Of a stretch of 64,000 nucleotides of DNA, positions 53,691 to 63,033 are shown piece after piece. A model generated the notes under the pieces. That model was not told where the DNA came from. It did not search any database and was given only the letters and a program-made list of their open reading frames with translations. This DNA comes from JAHEJA01 sp965656445 (GTDB lineage Bacteria > Pseudomonadota > Alphaproteobacteria > Rhodobacterales > Rhodobacteraceae). The position numbers and the translations under genes were made by a program. The stretch's first letter is position 1. Each line of letters begins with the position of its first letter. Location of the stretch: positions 60,353-124,352 of the forward strand of contig CBFHKO010000005.1 in the NCBI GenBank assembly GCA_965656445.1, written 5' to 3'.

Positions 53691-53714
53691 GCCCATAGGC
53701 CATATTTTGTGGCA

Positions 53715-54335
53715 TCAAATAAAGGGCAACACCAAACCTACGCAAATCAGCATAAGGCCCGACACGATATTAACACGTTTCATCGCCTTGGGCGATCGCA
53801 GCAGTGGACGCACCCGATCGACCATAAGCGATAGAACCACATTTCCCAGAAACGGAACCATTGCCGATACGAAACAGATCACAATGATATCCGCCGCTGT
53901 AACTTGGGTTAAATCAAAAAATCCGGGCAGCACACCCATGTAAAACAGGATCGCTTTGGGATTGGCAATAATGACCGCGACACCTGCGGCGAACCCTGTG
54001 ATCATTCCGGGGCGGGTCAATCGGGAATTGGTATCAATCACCACATCCGCCTTGCGGATCAGGCCTATGCCCATAGCGATAAAAATAGCCGTCGCAACAA
54101 GCTTGAGAATTGGCATCACCGCTTCGCTGCTTTGTGCGATCCACGACACGCCAAGCACAGCAAGCAGAGGAAACACCACATCCCCTACAGCCACTCCCGC
54201 AGCAAAGGGCCAAGAGGAGCGCGCCCCTCCTGACAAGGTTCGCGCTACGACGGCAAACATCACTGGCCCTGGTGTGAGAAACAAAATAAAGAGGCCACCT
54301 GCGTAAAGCGCAAGGTCAAGAAAAGTCGCCGTCAT
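53715..54335 (-). CDS. LysE-family exporter
   Basis: A 206-residue inner-membrane protein of the LysE/RhtB group that exports amino acids or similar metabolites. The conserved opening LFILFLTPGPVMFAVVARTL and the central ANPKAILFYMGVLPGFFD are diagnostic. Six membrane segments are predicted. It sits between recF and gyrB, nine bases after recF, as an insertion into the usual recF-gyrB order. The substrate is unknown. Confidence 0.9.
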   Translation of the reverse strand: MTATFLDLALYAGGLFILFLTPGPVMFAVVARTLSGGARSSWPFAAGVAVGDVVFPLLAVLGVSWIAQSSEAVMPILKLVATAIFIAMGIGLIRKADVVIDTNSRLTRPGMITGFAAGVAVIIANPKAILFYMGVLPGFFDLTQVTAADIIVICFVSAMVPFLGNVVLSLMVDRVRPLLRSPKAMKRVNIVSGLMLICVGLVLPFI

Positions 54336-54344
54336 CGCGTATCC

Positions 54345-55445
54345 CTATGTAATAGATTGAGTGGCGGATTGGCCATCACTGTCGGTAATTTCAAAGAGTT
54401 GCGCGCGCGTACCAAAATCTTGGAACAGTTCTGGTCCTGTTCCCGTCATCCACGCTTGCGCCCCTAATGCACAAATTTCATCATAAAGCGCCGCGCGTCG
54501 GTTTGCATCCAAATGCGCGGAAACTTCATCAAGTAATAACAACGGCGCCACACCGATATCCCGAGACAAGGCACGCGCGTTCGCCAGAATAAGAGAAACG
54601 AGCAATGCCTTTTGCTCGCCCGTTGAGCAATCTTTTGCAGGCACACCTTTCGCCGCATAAACGCCATATAAATCCGTACGATGCGGCCCAATCAAGGTCC
54701 GTCCAGCGGCCAAATCCCGAAATCGCCCCTCAGAGAGGGCATCGCAGAATTCCTGTTCCGTTTCGGGCATTTGACCTTCGGATTGCAATAGCTCAAGCTC
54801 AGCCACGGGAAACGTGGTCTGAGACAGGGTTTGAGCATCGGCCAAAGTCGCAACAGCCTTTTGCCGATTGTGATGGATCGCTATCCCTGCCTCGGCCATT
54901 TGCGTTTCCAACACACGGTACCAATGGGCATCTCGAACTTGATCCTTGAGCAAACGATTGCGTTCTCGCATGGCTTTCTCATATGCCACGGAATGCTCTG
55001 CATGATCTGGGAAAAAGCTCAGCGTGAGGCGATCCAAGAACCGACGCCGCCCTTCGGCCCCCTCGATCCACAGGCGATCCATTGAAGGGATCAACCAAAC
55101 CACACGGCTAATTTGACCCAATGCGGTCTGCGTCGTCGTTTTGTCATCGACTTTGAGCTGACGGGGCGCTCCATTTTCGGACCATGTCTCTATTTCATAA
55201 GCCGCTTGGGATTTGCGGAGCACGCCACTGACCTTCCAACCCAAAGCTTCGGGGCGTCTCGTCATTTCCTCTGCACTCGATCGGCGCATTCCGCGACCAG
55301 GAGAGAACAAAGACACAGCCTCTAAGATATTTGTTTTGCCCGCGCCATTCGCCCCATAGAGCGCCACAGGGCGACCATCGCATTCGAGATGCGCACGTTT
55401 ATGGGATCTGAAATGAGAAAGGGTCAGCTCAGATAAATATAGCAT
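54345..55445 (-). CDS. recF: DNA replication and repair protein RecF
   Basis: A 366-residue SMC-like ATPase that loads RecA at single-strand gaps. The Walker A is LYGANGAGKTNILEAVSLF, the signature DCSTGEQKALLVSL, and Walker B LLLLDEVSAHLD. It follows dnaN by 36 bases in the dnaA-dnaN-recF order typical of bacterial origin-region clusters. Confidence 0.94.
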   Translation of the reverse strand: MLYLSELTLSHFRSHKRAHLECDGRPVALYGANGAGKTNILEAVSLFSPGRGMRRSSAEEMTRRPEALGWKVSGVLRKSQAAYEIETWSENGAPRQLKVDDKTTTQTALGQISRVVWLIPSMDRLWIEGAEGRRRFLDRLTLSFFPDHAEHSVAYEKAMRERNRLLKDQVRDAHWYRVLETQMAEAGIAIHHNRQKAVATLADAQTLSQTTFPVAELELLQSEGQMPETEQEFCDALSEGRFRDLAAGRTLIGPHRTDLYGVYAAKGVPAKDCSTGEQKALLVSLILANARALSRDIGVAPLLLLDEVSAHLDANRRAALYDEICALGAQAWMTGTGPELFQDFGTRAQLFEITDSDGQSATQSIT

Positions 55446-55481
55446 GACCCTAACTTCTTGTAAGTGTGACGAAAACTGCGA

Positions 55482-56600
55482 TCACACGCGCATCGGCATA
55501 ACAACATAGACCGCGCTTGTGTCATTGCCTTCTCGCATCAATGTTGGATCGCCAGATGAGTTGAACATAAAGACGGCGTTTTCGCGGTCAACTTGGCTTG
55601 CGATTTCAAGCAAGTATTTGGCGTTAAAGCCGATTTCCAAACGTTCATCCCCATATGCCACGGCAAGCTCTTCTTCGGCGGCACCGCTATCAGGCGCATT
55701 GACCGATAGAACAAGGCGGTCTTCGTCCAAGGACAGCTTGACCGCGCGGGAGCGTTCTGAAGACACAGTGGCCACACGGTCCACGGCCTTAGCAAATTCA
55801 TTTGCATCAACTTCCAATTTCCGCGTGTTTCCCTGCGGAATGACGCGCGTATAATCTGGGAAAGTTCCGTCAATCACCTTCGACGTCAGAGTGATATCAG
55901 GCGTCGCAAAGCGAACTTTGGTTTCGCTGACAGACACCGCAATTTGCATATCGTCGTCATCCAAAAGCTTGCGCAATTCACCAACAGTTTTGCGTGGAAC
56001 AATAACGCCCACCATATCAGACGCACCGTCAGGCAAATCTGCATCAATACGGGCAAGGCGATGCCCGTCCGTCGCAACACAGCGTAGCACTTGCGCACCT
56101 TCGGATTCAGCAATGTGCATGTAGACGCCGTTTAGGTAATATCTTGTCTCTTCAGTAGAAATAGCAAATTTTGATTTATCGAACAACCGTCGTAGCACGG
56201 GGGCAGGCGCAGAGAAATTCGCCGCATATTCAGACGTCGCCATAACGGGGAAGTCTTCTTTCGGAAGTGTTGCAAGTGAGAAATTCGAACGACCTGCTTC
56301 TACGGTCAAGCGGCCTTTGGCGGCATCATCGGTCAATGTAACCAGTGATCCATCCGGCAATTTGCGTACAATCTCGTGTAGCATAACCGCGGAAACCGTT
56401 GTCGCACCGGCGCGTTCAACCTGAGCCAAGGCTTTATCAACCACCTCGATATCGAGATCGGTGGCGCGGAAATGAACGTTCTCTCCCTCAGCCTCAATCA
56501 AGACATTGGCAAGGATTGGGATTGTGTTGCGACGTTCAACGACAGACTGCGCCTGAGACACCGCTTTGAGCAATGTGCTACGTTCAATACTCAGTTTCAT
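55482..56600 (-). CDS. dnaN: DNA polymerase III beta subunit (sliding clamp)
   Basis: The 372-residue ring-forming clamp that holds DNA polymerase on DNA. Family features are the opening MKLSIERSTLLKAVSQAQ with VVERRNTIPILANVLIEAE, the central YYLNGVYMH and CVATDGHRLA, and the C-terminal end VYVVMPMRV with the MPMR hydrophobic cleft element. It is preceded by a 143-base spacer from dnaA with hairpins. Confidence 0.97.
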   Translation of the reverse strand: MKLSIERSTLLKAVSQAQSVVERRNTIPILANVLIEAEGENVHFRATDLDIEVVDKALAQVERAGATTVSAVMLHEIVRKLPDGSLVTLTDDAAKGRLTVEAGRSNFSLATLPKEDFPVMATSEYAANFSAPAPVLRRLFDKSKFAISTEETRYYLNGVYMHIAESEGAQVLRCVATDGHRLARIDADLPDGASDMVGVIVPRKTVGELRKLLDDDDMQIAVSVSETKVRFATPDITLTSKVIDGTFPDYTRVIPQGNTRKLEVDANEFAKAVDRVATVSSERSRAVKLSLDEDRLVLSVNAPDSGAAEEELAVAYGDERLEIGFNAKYLLEIASQVDRENAVFMFNSSGDPTLMREGNDTSAVYVVMPMRV

Positions 56601-56645
56601 GTGCTAAACTCCTCTCACTGCCGGAAGGCCAAGGTACCCTATTCC

Positions 56646-56657
56646 TGAGCCGGCTCA
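56646..56657. promoter_or_regulatory. Perfect 12-bp palindrome upstream of dnaN
   Basis: TGAGCCGGCTCA lies 45 bases before the dnaN ATG, next to an A/T run. It is a candidate operator or hairpin in the dnaN leader; no regulator is assigned. Confidence 0.4.
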
Positions 56658-56689
56658 AGTGTTTTTTTGTATGTTCCTGCAAATGCAAA

Positions 56690-56722
56690 CACCGTCAAGT
56701 GGTCGAAGACCACAAAACGGTG
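56690..56722 (-). terminator. Nested two-step hairpin downstream of dnaA
   Basis: CACCGT-N3-GTGGTC-N3-GACCAC-N3-ACGGTG forms two 6-bp stems separated by a symmetric internal loop. It begins 21 bases after the dnaA stop, and on the minus strand is followed by TTTGC, so it may end or attenuate dnaA transcription before dnaN. Confidence 0.5.
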
Positions 56723-56743
56723 AAACATGCGATTTTTATGGGA

Positions 56744-58105
56744 TTATGCTTCTAATGCGCGTCTGAGCATTTCCAAATCGTCGGCGACTTGGCTATCTTG
56801 GATTTTCAACTCTTCAATCCGCTTCACACCATGCATAACAGTAGTGTGATCACGCCCGCCGAAACGACGACCAATTTCGGGCAAGCTCCGGCTTGTCATC
56901 TGTTTAGCCAGATACATCGCAACCTGACGCGGGCGCGCGTAGGTCCGCACACGTTTTGGCCCAATCATATCAGAAAGGCGGATGTTGTAATGCTCTGACA
57001 CTTTGCGCTGAATCTCTTCGACAGTGATCTTGCGCTCTGAAGCACGCAACACGTCCGCCAAACAATCTTGTGCCAATTCAAGCGTAATGGGACGCCCAAC
57101 GAGGGATGCAAAGGCGAACAAACGCGTTAATGCCCCCTCAAGGACACGCACATTTGTTGAAATACGCAAGGCGAGGAATTCCAAAACACTGCTGTCGATT
57201 TGCAGTTCAGGATATTGGCTTTTCTGTGTTTCGACTTTGGACTGCAAAATACCTAAACGAAGTTCGTAATCCGTCGGGTGTAAATCCACCACCAAACCAC
57301 ATTGAAGACGGCTCTTGATACGGTCTTCTAAATCTTTGATTTCACCAGGCGCACGATCGGCCGAGATGATGATTTGTTTCCCTTGATCAACCAATGCGTT
57401 GAATGTGTGGAAAAATTCTTCTTGAGTGCTGTCTTTGCCCGCGATGAATTGAACATCATCCACCATCAAAACATCGACCGAGCGGAACATCTGTTTGAAA
57501 TCCATCATCTTGCGATCACGCAGAGCTTGGACAAACCGATACATGAATTGTTCAGCAGAGAGATAAAGGACATTTAAATCTGGTCGGCGCAGCTGAAGCT
57601 CATGAGCGATGGCGTGCATGAGGTGCGTTTTACCAAGGCCGACACCACCGTATAAGAATAGCGGATTAAAGGTCACGACACCGCCTTCGGCAACACGACG
57701 CGCCGCGGCATGAGCCAATTCGTTTGGCTTGCCAACGATGAACGTTTCAAAGGTAAAGCGGCTGTCGAGGGGCGCGCCAACAAACTGATCGTCTTTTTGA
57801 TCAACGGTGGTCTCAACCGTGGCAGCTTTGGTGGATACAGGTTTGGAGGGTTTAACAGGAGCGCCCGAAGCAACTTGGAATTTCACACGGCGGACGTCGC
57901 TGGCAACAGTCGACAATTGATACAACAGTAATTCACCAAAGTTTTGAGACACGTAGTTTCCCATAAAATTGGTCGGAACGTTGAAAGTTGCTACGCCATC
58001 ATCGATCGAATGAAAAACTAGGGGCTCAATCCAATTAGAATAATTGTTTTGCCCAACCGTCTGTTTCAGGTTGGCTTGGATCGTACCCCAATGATCGTTC
58101 GTCAT
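56744..58105 (-). CDS. dnaA: Chromosomal replication initiator protein DnaA
   Basis: The AAA+ initiator that opens the chromosomal origin, here 453 residues. Domain I starts at WGTIQANLKQTVGQNNYSNW; a variable linker is followed by the AAA+ domain with Walker A PLFLYGGVGLGKTHLMHAI and Walker B VLMVDDVQFIAG; the C-terminal DNA-binding signature is GRRFGGRDHTTVMHGVKRI. ATG 58105 was chosen where similarity begins; an in-frame extension to 58231 looks unrelated. rpsT lies upstream, dnaN downstream. Confidence 0.97.
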   Translation of the reverse strand: MTNDHWGTIQANLKQTVGQNNYSNWIEPLVFHSIDDGVATFNVPTNFMGNYVSQNFGELLLYQLSTVASDVRRVKFQVASGAPVKPSKPVSTKAATVETTVDQKDDQFVGAPLDSRFTFETFIVGKPNELAHAAARRVAEGGVVTFNPLFLYGGVGLGKTHLMHAIAHELQLRRPDLNVLYLSAEQFMYRFVQALRDRKMMDFKQMFRSVDVLMVDDVQFIAGKDSTQEEFFHTFNALVDQGKQIIISADRAPGEIKDLEDRIKSRLQCGLVVDLHPTDYELRLGILQSKVETQKSQYPELQIDSSVLEFLALRISTNVRVLEGALTRLFAFASLVGRPITLELAQDCLADVLRASERKITVEEIQRKVSEHYNIRLSDMIGPKRVRTYARPRQVAMYLAKQMTSRSLPEIGRRFGGRDHTTVMHGVKRIEELKIQDSQVADDLEMLRRALEA

Positions 58106-58492
58106 AATATTTAAACCCTGTTTATCACCCAAAGCGCAATTGTATTCCCCAACACAACGGCGCCTATCACGCAGCCAATCACTCTCAATTAAACGCAGAA
58201 TGGTTTCCCACCTGTAACGACAGATAGGCATGCCCTATGAGTTTAAATGACGATGGAGATGACCAATGACCCGTTCAGCGCAGCATGCTGTTACTTGTAA
58301 GAATCGTTATCTCCAATGCGATGTGACTCGCGATAGAGTGAGACTAGCAATTTGTTTCAGGGCCAATCAACCGAACTTCGTTCTTGACTCTAGCTTTATT
58401 GAAAAAGAATCTCTTTGACCAAAAATTGCAAAAAAAAAGAACGCGTTACAAATTGCAACGCGTTCCAAATTCGTCTGGTCTTCGTGTAGAAC
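58106..58492. other. 387-base spacer between rpsT and dnaA
   Basis: This stretch holds the rpsT terminator at its right end and the untranslated dnaA leader at its left. I searched for DnaA boxes (TTATCCACA type) and saw none; TTATCTCCA at about 58308 differs at two positions. No small gene or RNA gene could be supported. It may carry the dnaA promoter, but no clear -35/-10 pair was found. Confidence 0.5.
58429..58466 (-). terminator. Intrinsic terminator of rpsT
   Basis: On the minus strand GAACGCGTT (58457-58465) pairs with AACGCGTTC (58439-58447) and is followed by nine T residues, 27 bases after the rpsT stop. Confidence 0.92.
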
Positions 58493-58756
58493 TTAAGCGA
58501 TTGCGCTTACACGTGAAGACAAACGTGACATCTTACGAGCCACTGTGTTTTTGTGATAGACGCCCTTGGTCACACCACGCATCAACTCAGGCTGAGCTGC
58601 GCGAAGCGCTGTTGACGCTGCATCCTTGTCACCGCTTTCAATCGCTTCCTCTACTTTACGTAGGAACGTACGAATACGTGAACGGCGTGCTTTGTTTACT
58701 TCTGTGCGGCGTTCGGTTTGACGAGCGCGCTTTTTTGATTGAGGCGTATTAGCCAT
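58493..58756 (-). CDS. rpsT: 30S ribosomal protein S20
   Basis: An 87-residue basic, helical protein that binds 16S rRNA during 30S assembly. The opening ANTPQSKKRARQTERRTEVNK and the later KGVYHKNTVARKMSRLS are diagnostic. Its own promoter (58803-58831) and a strong terminator make it a single-gene unit just upstream of dnaA, as in many alphaproteobacteria. Confidence 0.96.
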   Translation of the reverse strand: MANTPQSKKRARQTERRTEVNKARRSRIRTFLRKVEEAIESGDKDAASTALRAAQPELMRGVTKGVYHKNTVARKMSRLSSRVSAIA

Positions 58757-58802
58757 AAGTCTCTCATCCCATTGCTTGGGGTTACATCTATTCTGAACCG
58801 CG

Positions 58803-58831
58803 TCTTTAGGCCCGACTCATCCTCGAGTCAA
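58803..58831 (-). promoter_or_regulatory. Candidate strong promoter of rpsT
   Basis: On the minus strand TTGACT (58826-58831), a 17-base spacer and TAAAGA (58803-58808) lie about 47 bases before the rpsT ATG. Confidence 0.6.
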
Positions 58832-58874
58832 CAGGTGGGTTGAAAAAAACCGCCTAAAATTCTGCGCCTCAGGG

Positions 58875-59651
58875 TTACTTGTCGCGGAATTGAGCTTCCC
58901 GTTTTTCCATAAAGGCGGACATGCCTTCTTTTTGGTCTTCTGTTGCGAACAATGAATGGAACACGCGACGCTCATACAAAAGTCCCTCACGCAGCGTTGT
59001 TTCATAAGACCGGTTCACCATCTCTTTAACAGCCATAACCGTGATCATCGATTTTTCTGCAATCTTTGACGCCGCAGACATCGCTTCTTCAATGAGCTTT
59101 TTCTGGGGAACAACCCGACTAACGAGGCCAGAACGCTCGGCTTCGTCTGCTTCCATAAAGCGGCCTGTCAAATTCATGTCCATTGCTTTGGATTTACCGA
59201 TAAACCGTGTCAGGCGTTGTGTACCGCCAAGACCCGCAGAGACACCCAAATTGATTTCAGGCTGTCCAAATTTCGCAGTGTCAGAGCAGATGATGAAATC
59301 ACACATCATTGCCAATTCACATCCACCGCCCAGCGCATAGCCAGACACCGCCGCAATGATCGGCTTGCGGATCGCCAAAATTTGCTCAGATTCTGCTGTG
59401 AATAGATCCCCTGCAAAGACATCGACAAAGCTTTTTGAGCTCATCATTTTGATATCTGCGCCTGCGGCAAAGGCCTTGTCAGACCCCGTTAAAACAATGC
59501 AGCGTACTTTGTCATTTTCTTGCGCAGCTTTCAAAGCGTCACAAAGTTCCGTTAGCAACTGATCGTTTAATGCATTCATTGCATCAGGACGGTGCAGTTT
59601 TATCAGTGCGATATGATCGTCGATTTCAACGATGATCGTTTCGTAAGCCAT
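58875..59651 (-). CDS. Enoyl-CoA hydratase (crotonase)
   Basis: A 258-residue crotonase that hydrates trans-2-enoyl-CoA in fatty acid or branched-chain oxidation. The oxyanion hole is KAFAAGADIKMM, and the two catalytic glutamates are in ALGGGCELAMMCD and GQPEINLGVSAGLGG, where mitochondrial crotonase has Glu144 and Glu164. ATG 59651 or 59657 can start the protein. It lies between mutM and rpsT on the minus strand and is not joined to other fatty-acid genes here. Confidence 0.92.
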   Translation of the reverse strand: MAYETIIVEIDDHIALIKLHRPDAMNALNDQLLTELCDALKAAQENDKVRCIVLTGSDKAFAAGADIKMMSSKSFVDVFAGDLFTAESEQILAIRKPIIAAVSGYALGGGCELAMMCDFIICSDTAKFGQPEINLGVSAGLGGTQRLTRFIGKSKAMDMNLTGRFMEADEAERSGLVSRVVPQKKLIEEAMSAASKIAEKSMITVMAVKEMVNRSYETTLREGLLYERRVFHSLFATEDQKEGMSAFMEKREAQFRDK

Positions 59652-59715
59652 TACCAAAGTCTTTCAGTCGTTTCGCTCAAGCACTTTGCTTACCATGAAT
59701 AGCATTTGGATCAAG

Positions 59716-60567
59716 CTATCTTTGACACTTGGGACAATGGAAGGTGCTGCGACCTGACTGAACCAAGCGCGCTATTTCGCCTTTGCACTCTGGGGTGTGG
59801 CATGGCTCTCCTTCGCGACCGTAAACATCGAAAACATGTTGAAAATAACCAAGTTCTCCGTCTGCTTGGCGAAAATCTTTTAACGATGATCCCCCCGCTT
59901 CAATCGCCTGTGAAAGCACATCCCGAATGATAGGAACAAGGGCGGAAATTTTTTGAGATGACAGCTTTGCCGCCACCTTATCAGGGGCAATTTTCGCGCG
60001 ATACAGGCTTTCACAGACATAGATATTCCCCAATCCAGCGACCACTTTTTGATCTAAGAGGACTGTTTTAATTGGGGATTTCCGAGTCTTTAGGCGATCT
60101 TTGAGATATGATTCGTTAAACGTATTCCCTAAAGGTTCGGGTCCAATTTGTGCCAATAAAGGATGCTCATTGGCCGTGCGCGTCTCCAACAGATCCATCG
60201 CTCCAAAGCGGCGCGGATCGTTGAACGTGACTCGCGCGCCGTTCTCCATGTCAAAAACAACATGATCATGCTTTTCGGCCTTGGGATGATCGTGAACAAA
60301 CTGCCCTAGGGGGTCCCCAGACACGATCATACGACCTGACATTCCCAAATGAACCAAAAGCGTTTCATTCGTATCTAAATCCATCAAAATATATTTGGAC
60401 CGACGCCGTAATCCCAACACTTTGGCCCCAGAAATCCGTTCAGCCATACGATCAGGAAACGGCCACCTGAGATCCGGTCTATTTACGTGCGCCGTCGTTA
60501 TCCGCACCCCTGTCATAGCAGGAGACAAGCCACGCATGACCGTTTCAACTTCGGGCAATTCAGGCAT
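59716..60567 (-). CDS. mutM: Formamidopyrimidine-DNA glycosylase
   Basis: A bifunctional base-excision enzyme removing 8-oxoguanine and cutting at the resulting site. The 283-residue product starts PELPEVETVMRGL, giving the catalytic N-terminal Pro and the Glu; the helix-two-turn-helix is in LDQKVVAGLGNIYVCESLY, and a C-terminal zinc finger (CHTPEC...FHCPKC) closes it. It is divergent from ubiE, the usual arrangement in Rhodobacterales. Confidence 0.96.
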   Translation of the reverse strand: MPELPEVETVMRGLSPAMTGVRITTAHVNRPDLRWPFPDRMAERISGAKVLGLRRRSKYILMDLDTNETLLVHLGMSGRMIVSGDPLGQFVHDHPKAEKHDHVVFDMENGARVTFNDPRRFGAMDLLETRTANEHPLLAQIGPEPLGNTFNESYLKDRLKTRKSPIKTVLLDQKVVAGLGNIYVCESLYRAKIAPDKVAAKLSSQKISALVPIIRDVLSQAIEAGGSSLKDFRQADGELGYFQHVFDVYGREGEPCHTPECKGEIARLVQSGRSTFHCPKCQR

Positions 60568-60747
60568 TAACGCCCCCTCTATTAATCAATGGTTGCTGAC
60601 ATATAACGCCGCTTTCTCAAAGAGGAACAGAAAGAGCACCATTATTTTGGGCAATTTGTGGTAGTTATCGCCGCTTGTCCTATCTGACACATTGTATCCA
60701 GCACGACTCAGGTTATAAGTCAGTGGACTAACCAGAGGTATCTTGCC

Positions 60748-61500
60748 ATGACAGACAACAGCGAAACCACAACGCATTTTGGGTTTGAAACCGTTCCTGA
60801 ATCCGAAAAAGCAGGTCGTGTTCAAGGTGTCTTTGGCTCAGTCGCCTCTAAATACGATATCATGAACGATGTCATGTCCGTTGGCATTCACCGAATTTGG
60901 AAAGACGCGATGATGGATTGGCTTGCGCCGCGCGCCGGTCAAAAGCTTTTGGATGTAGCTGGCGGCACAGGCGATATTTCATTTCGCTTCTTAAAACGAG
61001 CAGGGCATGCACATGCGACTGTTCTCGATCTTACGGAACCGATGTTGATCGAGGGTCGCAAGCGTGCCGAAGCGGATCAAAAAGCAGATCAACTGGATTG
61101 GATCGTCGGGGATGCGATGAACTTGCCATTTGAAGACAACACATTCGACGTCTACACAATCAGCTTTGGCATTAGAAACGTGACCCGCCCCCAGGAAGCG
61201 CTAAACGAAGCCTATCGCGTGCTAAAACCAGGTGGGCGCTTGATGGTGTTAGAGTTCTCTCAGATACCGAATGAATCCATGCAATGGGCATATGACCGCT
61301 ATTCATTCAATGTCATTCCTGTCATGGGACAGATTATTGCAAATGACCGCGACAGCTACCAATATCTCGTCGAATCAATTCGCAACTTCCCTGACCAAGA
61401 CACGTTTTTGGACATGGTGCGGACCGCAGGGTTTGAAAACGCGAAGTATCGAAACCTCACCATGGGAATTGCCTGTCTTCATTCGGGATGGAAAATCTAA
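60748..61500 (+). CDS. ubiE: Demethylubiquinone/demethylmenaquinone C-methyltransferase
   Basis: A 250-residue SAM-dependent enzyme for a C-methylation step of ubiquinone synthesis. The UbiE signature YDIMNDVMSVGIHRIWKD and the SAM-binding LLDVAGGTGDISFR are present, as is SFGIRNVTRPQEAL and the end MGIACLHSGWKI. GAGG occurs upstream of the ATG. ubiB begins directly after the stop. Confidence 0.96.
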   Translation: MTDNSETTTHFGFETVPESEKAGRVQGVFGSVASKYDIMNDVMSVGIHRIWKDAMMDWLAPRAGQKLLDVAGGTGDISFRFLKRAGHAHATVLDLTEPMLIEGRKRAEADQKADQLDWIVGDAMNLPFEDNTFDVYTISFGIRNVTRPQEALNEAYRVLKPGGRLMVLEFSQIPNESMQWAYDRYSFNVIPVMGQIIANDRDSYQYLVESIRNFPDQDTFLDMVRTAGFENAKYRNLTMGIACLHSGWKI

Positions 61501-63033
61501 GTGCGCGGCCCCCATAACATAATCCGCCTCATTCGAACGGGCGCAACCTTGGAACGCACTGGCGCGATGAGCGTCGTTTTGGACGCATTTGAGGCTCCTA
61601 GACATCTTCGAATTGCGGCCCGCACTTTGTGTTGGCCGTTCCAATGGTGGGGCCTCAAAGGGGATGTATCCGCCCCACCCCTAACCCGCGCTTTGACCGC
61701 GCTCGGACCCGCTTACATTAAATTTGGTCAAGTTTTATCAACGCGCCCTGATGTGGTCGGGGATGAGTTGGCGCAACAACTGCGCGTTCTCCAAGACAAG
61801 CTTCCGCCCTTTTCTAGAGAAATTGCGAAACAAAGCTTTTTCGACGAAACAGGCCAACACCCCGACGACGTTTTTTCCGAATTCAGCGAACCTGTTGCAG
61901 CGGCATCCATCGCGCAAGTCCACAAAGCCAAACTAAAATCCACTGGCGAGGCCGTTGCAGTCAAAGTTCTACGCCCCGGCGTTGAGCGTGCCTTTCAACA
62001 AGATGTGGATGCATTTTATCTCGCCGCCAATGTGGTGGAAATATTGGCCCCCTTTGCACGTCGTCTAAGGCCAATGGACGTCATCACGCATTTCGAAGGC
62101 GTTGTCTTGGGCGAGTTAGACTTGCGATTAGAAAGCGCATCCGCCTCTGAATTTGCAGCGAATACGGTTGATGACCCAGGGTTTTGCGTGCCCAAAATCG
62201 ACTGGAACCTCTCTGGTCGCCGCGTCATGACGTTGGGATGGGCCGATGGTCTGCCTCTGGGGGATAATGACGCAATTGATGCCGCGGGCCTAGATCGCAC
62301 GGAACTTGGTGAACGTGTGTTGCAATTGTTCTTGTCGCATGCGCTGAGAGATGGGTTTTTCCACGCCGACATGCACCAAGGCAATCTCAAGGTGTCGACC
62401 GACGGTGACATCATCGCCTATGACTTTGGCATTATGGGTCACATCGATGAATACACCCGCCGCGTTTACGCCGAAATTTTATTTGGTTTTATTCGACGTG
62501 ACTATAAACGTGTCGCAGAGGTTCATTTCGAAGCGGGCTACGTGCCAAGCGATCAAGATGTCGATGAATTTGCCCGCGCCTTACGCGCAGTTGGTGAACC
62601 CATTTTTGGGATGGATGCCACCCATATTTCAATGGGTCGTTTGCTTAGCTATTTATTCGAAGTCACCGAACGCTTTGGCATGGAAACGCGGACCGAATTG
62701 ATTTTGCTGCAACGCACCATGGTTGTCGTTGAAGGCGTTTCACGTTCCTTGAACCCTCAGATTAACATTTGGGACGTCGCTCAGCCAATCGTCGAAGGCT
62801 ATATCCGCGACAGCATCGGTCCCCGCGCCGTTCTTAAAGATTTAACCAATACAGCGCGCGTTGTCGCGCGGTTCGGTCCACGCCTCCCTGGATTGGTAGA
62901 GGCTGCGCTGATCAAACAAGCCGAGACAAAAGATCCCGAAACACCGCATTGGACACAACGCAAGGTGACGTGGGCAATCGGTGGGATCATTATTGGTGCA
63001 ACCTTGGTCGAAGTTATTTTAGGTCTCCTCTGA
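61501..63033 (+). CDS. ubiB: UbiB-family atypical kinase for ubiquinone biosynthesis
   Basis: A 510-residue ABC1/ADCK-type protein kinase-like ATPase needed for ubiquinone synthesis. Diagnostic parts are YIKFGQVLSTRPDVVG (KxGQ motif), AAASIAQVHKAKL (Ala-rich loop), FFHADMHQGNLKV (catalytic loop) and IAYDFGIMGHID (metal-binding). A membrane segment lies at the C-terminus (WAIGGIIIGATLVEVILGLL). It starts at GTG 61501 immediately after the ubiE stop. Its 3' end overlaps the convergent flgD gene by 15 bases. Confidence 0.95.
   Translation: MRGPHNIIRLIRTGATLERTGAMSVVLDAFEAPRHLRIAARTLCWPFQWWGLKGDVSAPPLTRALTALGPAYIKFGQVLSTRPDVVGDELAQQLRVLQDKLPPFSREIAKQSFFDETGQHPDDVFSEFSEPVAAASIAQVHKAKLKSTGEAVAVKVLRPGVERAFQQDVDAFYLAANVVEILAPFARRLRPMDVITHFEGVVLGELDLRLESASASEFAANTVDDPGFCVPKIDWNLSGRRVMTLGWADGLPLGDNDAIDAAGLDRTELGERVLQLFLSHALRDGFFHADMHQGNLKVSTDGDIIAYDFGIMGHIDEYTRRVYAEILFGFIRRDYKRVAEVHFEAGYVPSDQDVDEFARALRAVGEPIFGMDATHISMGRLLSYLFEVTERFGMETRTELILLQRTMVVVEGVSRSLNPQINIWDVAQPIVEGYIRDSIGPRAVLKDLTNTARVVARFGPRLPGLVEAALIKQAETKDPETPHWTQRKVTWAIGGIIIGATLVEVILGLL

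Noticed and set aside
58106..58492. Possible chromosomal origin next to dnaA
   Set aside because: No cluster of DnaA boxes and no obvious AT-rich unwinding region were found; the closest match has two mismatches. The alphaproteobacterial origin is often not next to dnaA.
58384..58752. 122-codon plus-strand open frame opposite rpsT
   Set aside because: It covers the rpsT terminator and the S20 gene in antisense; no independent support.
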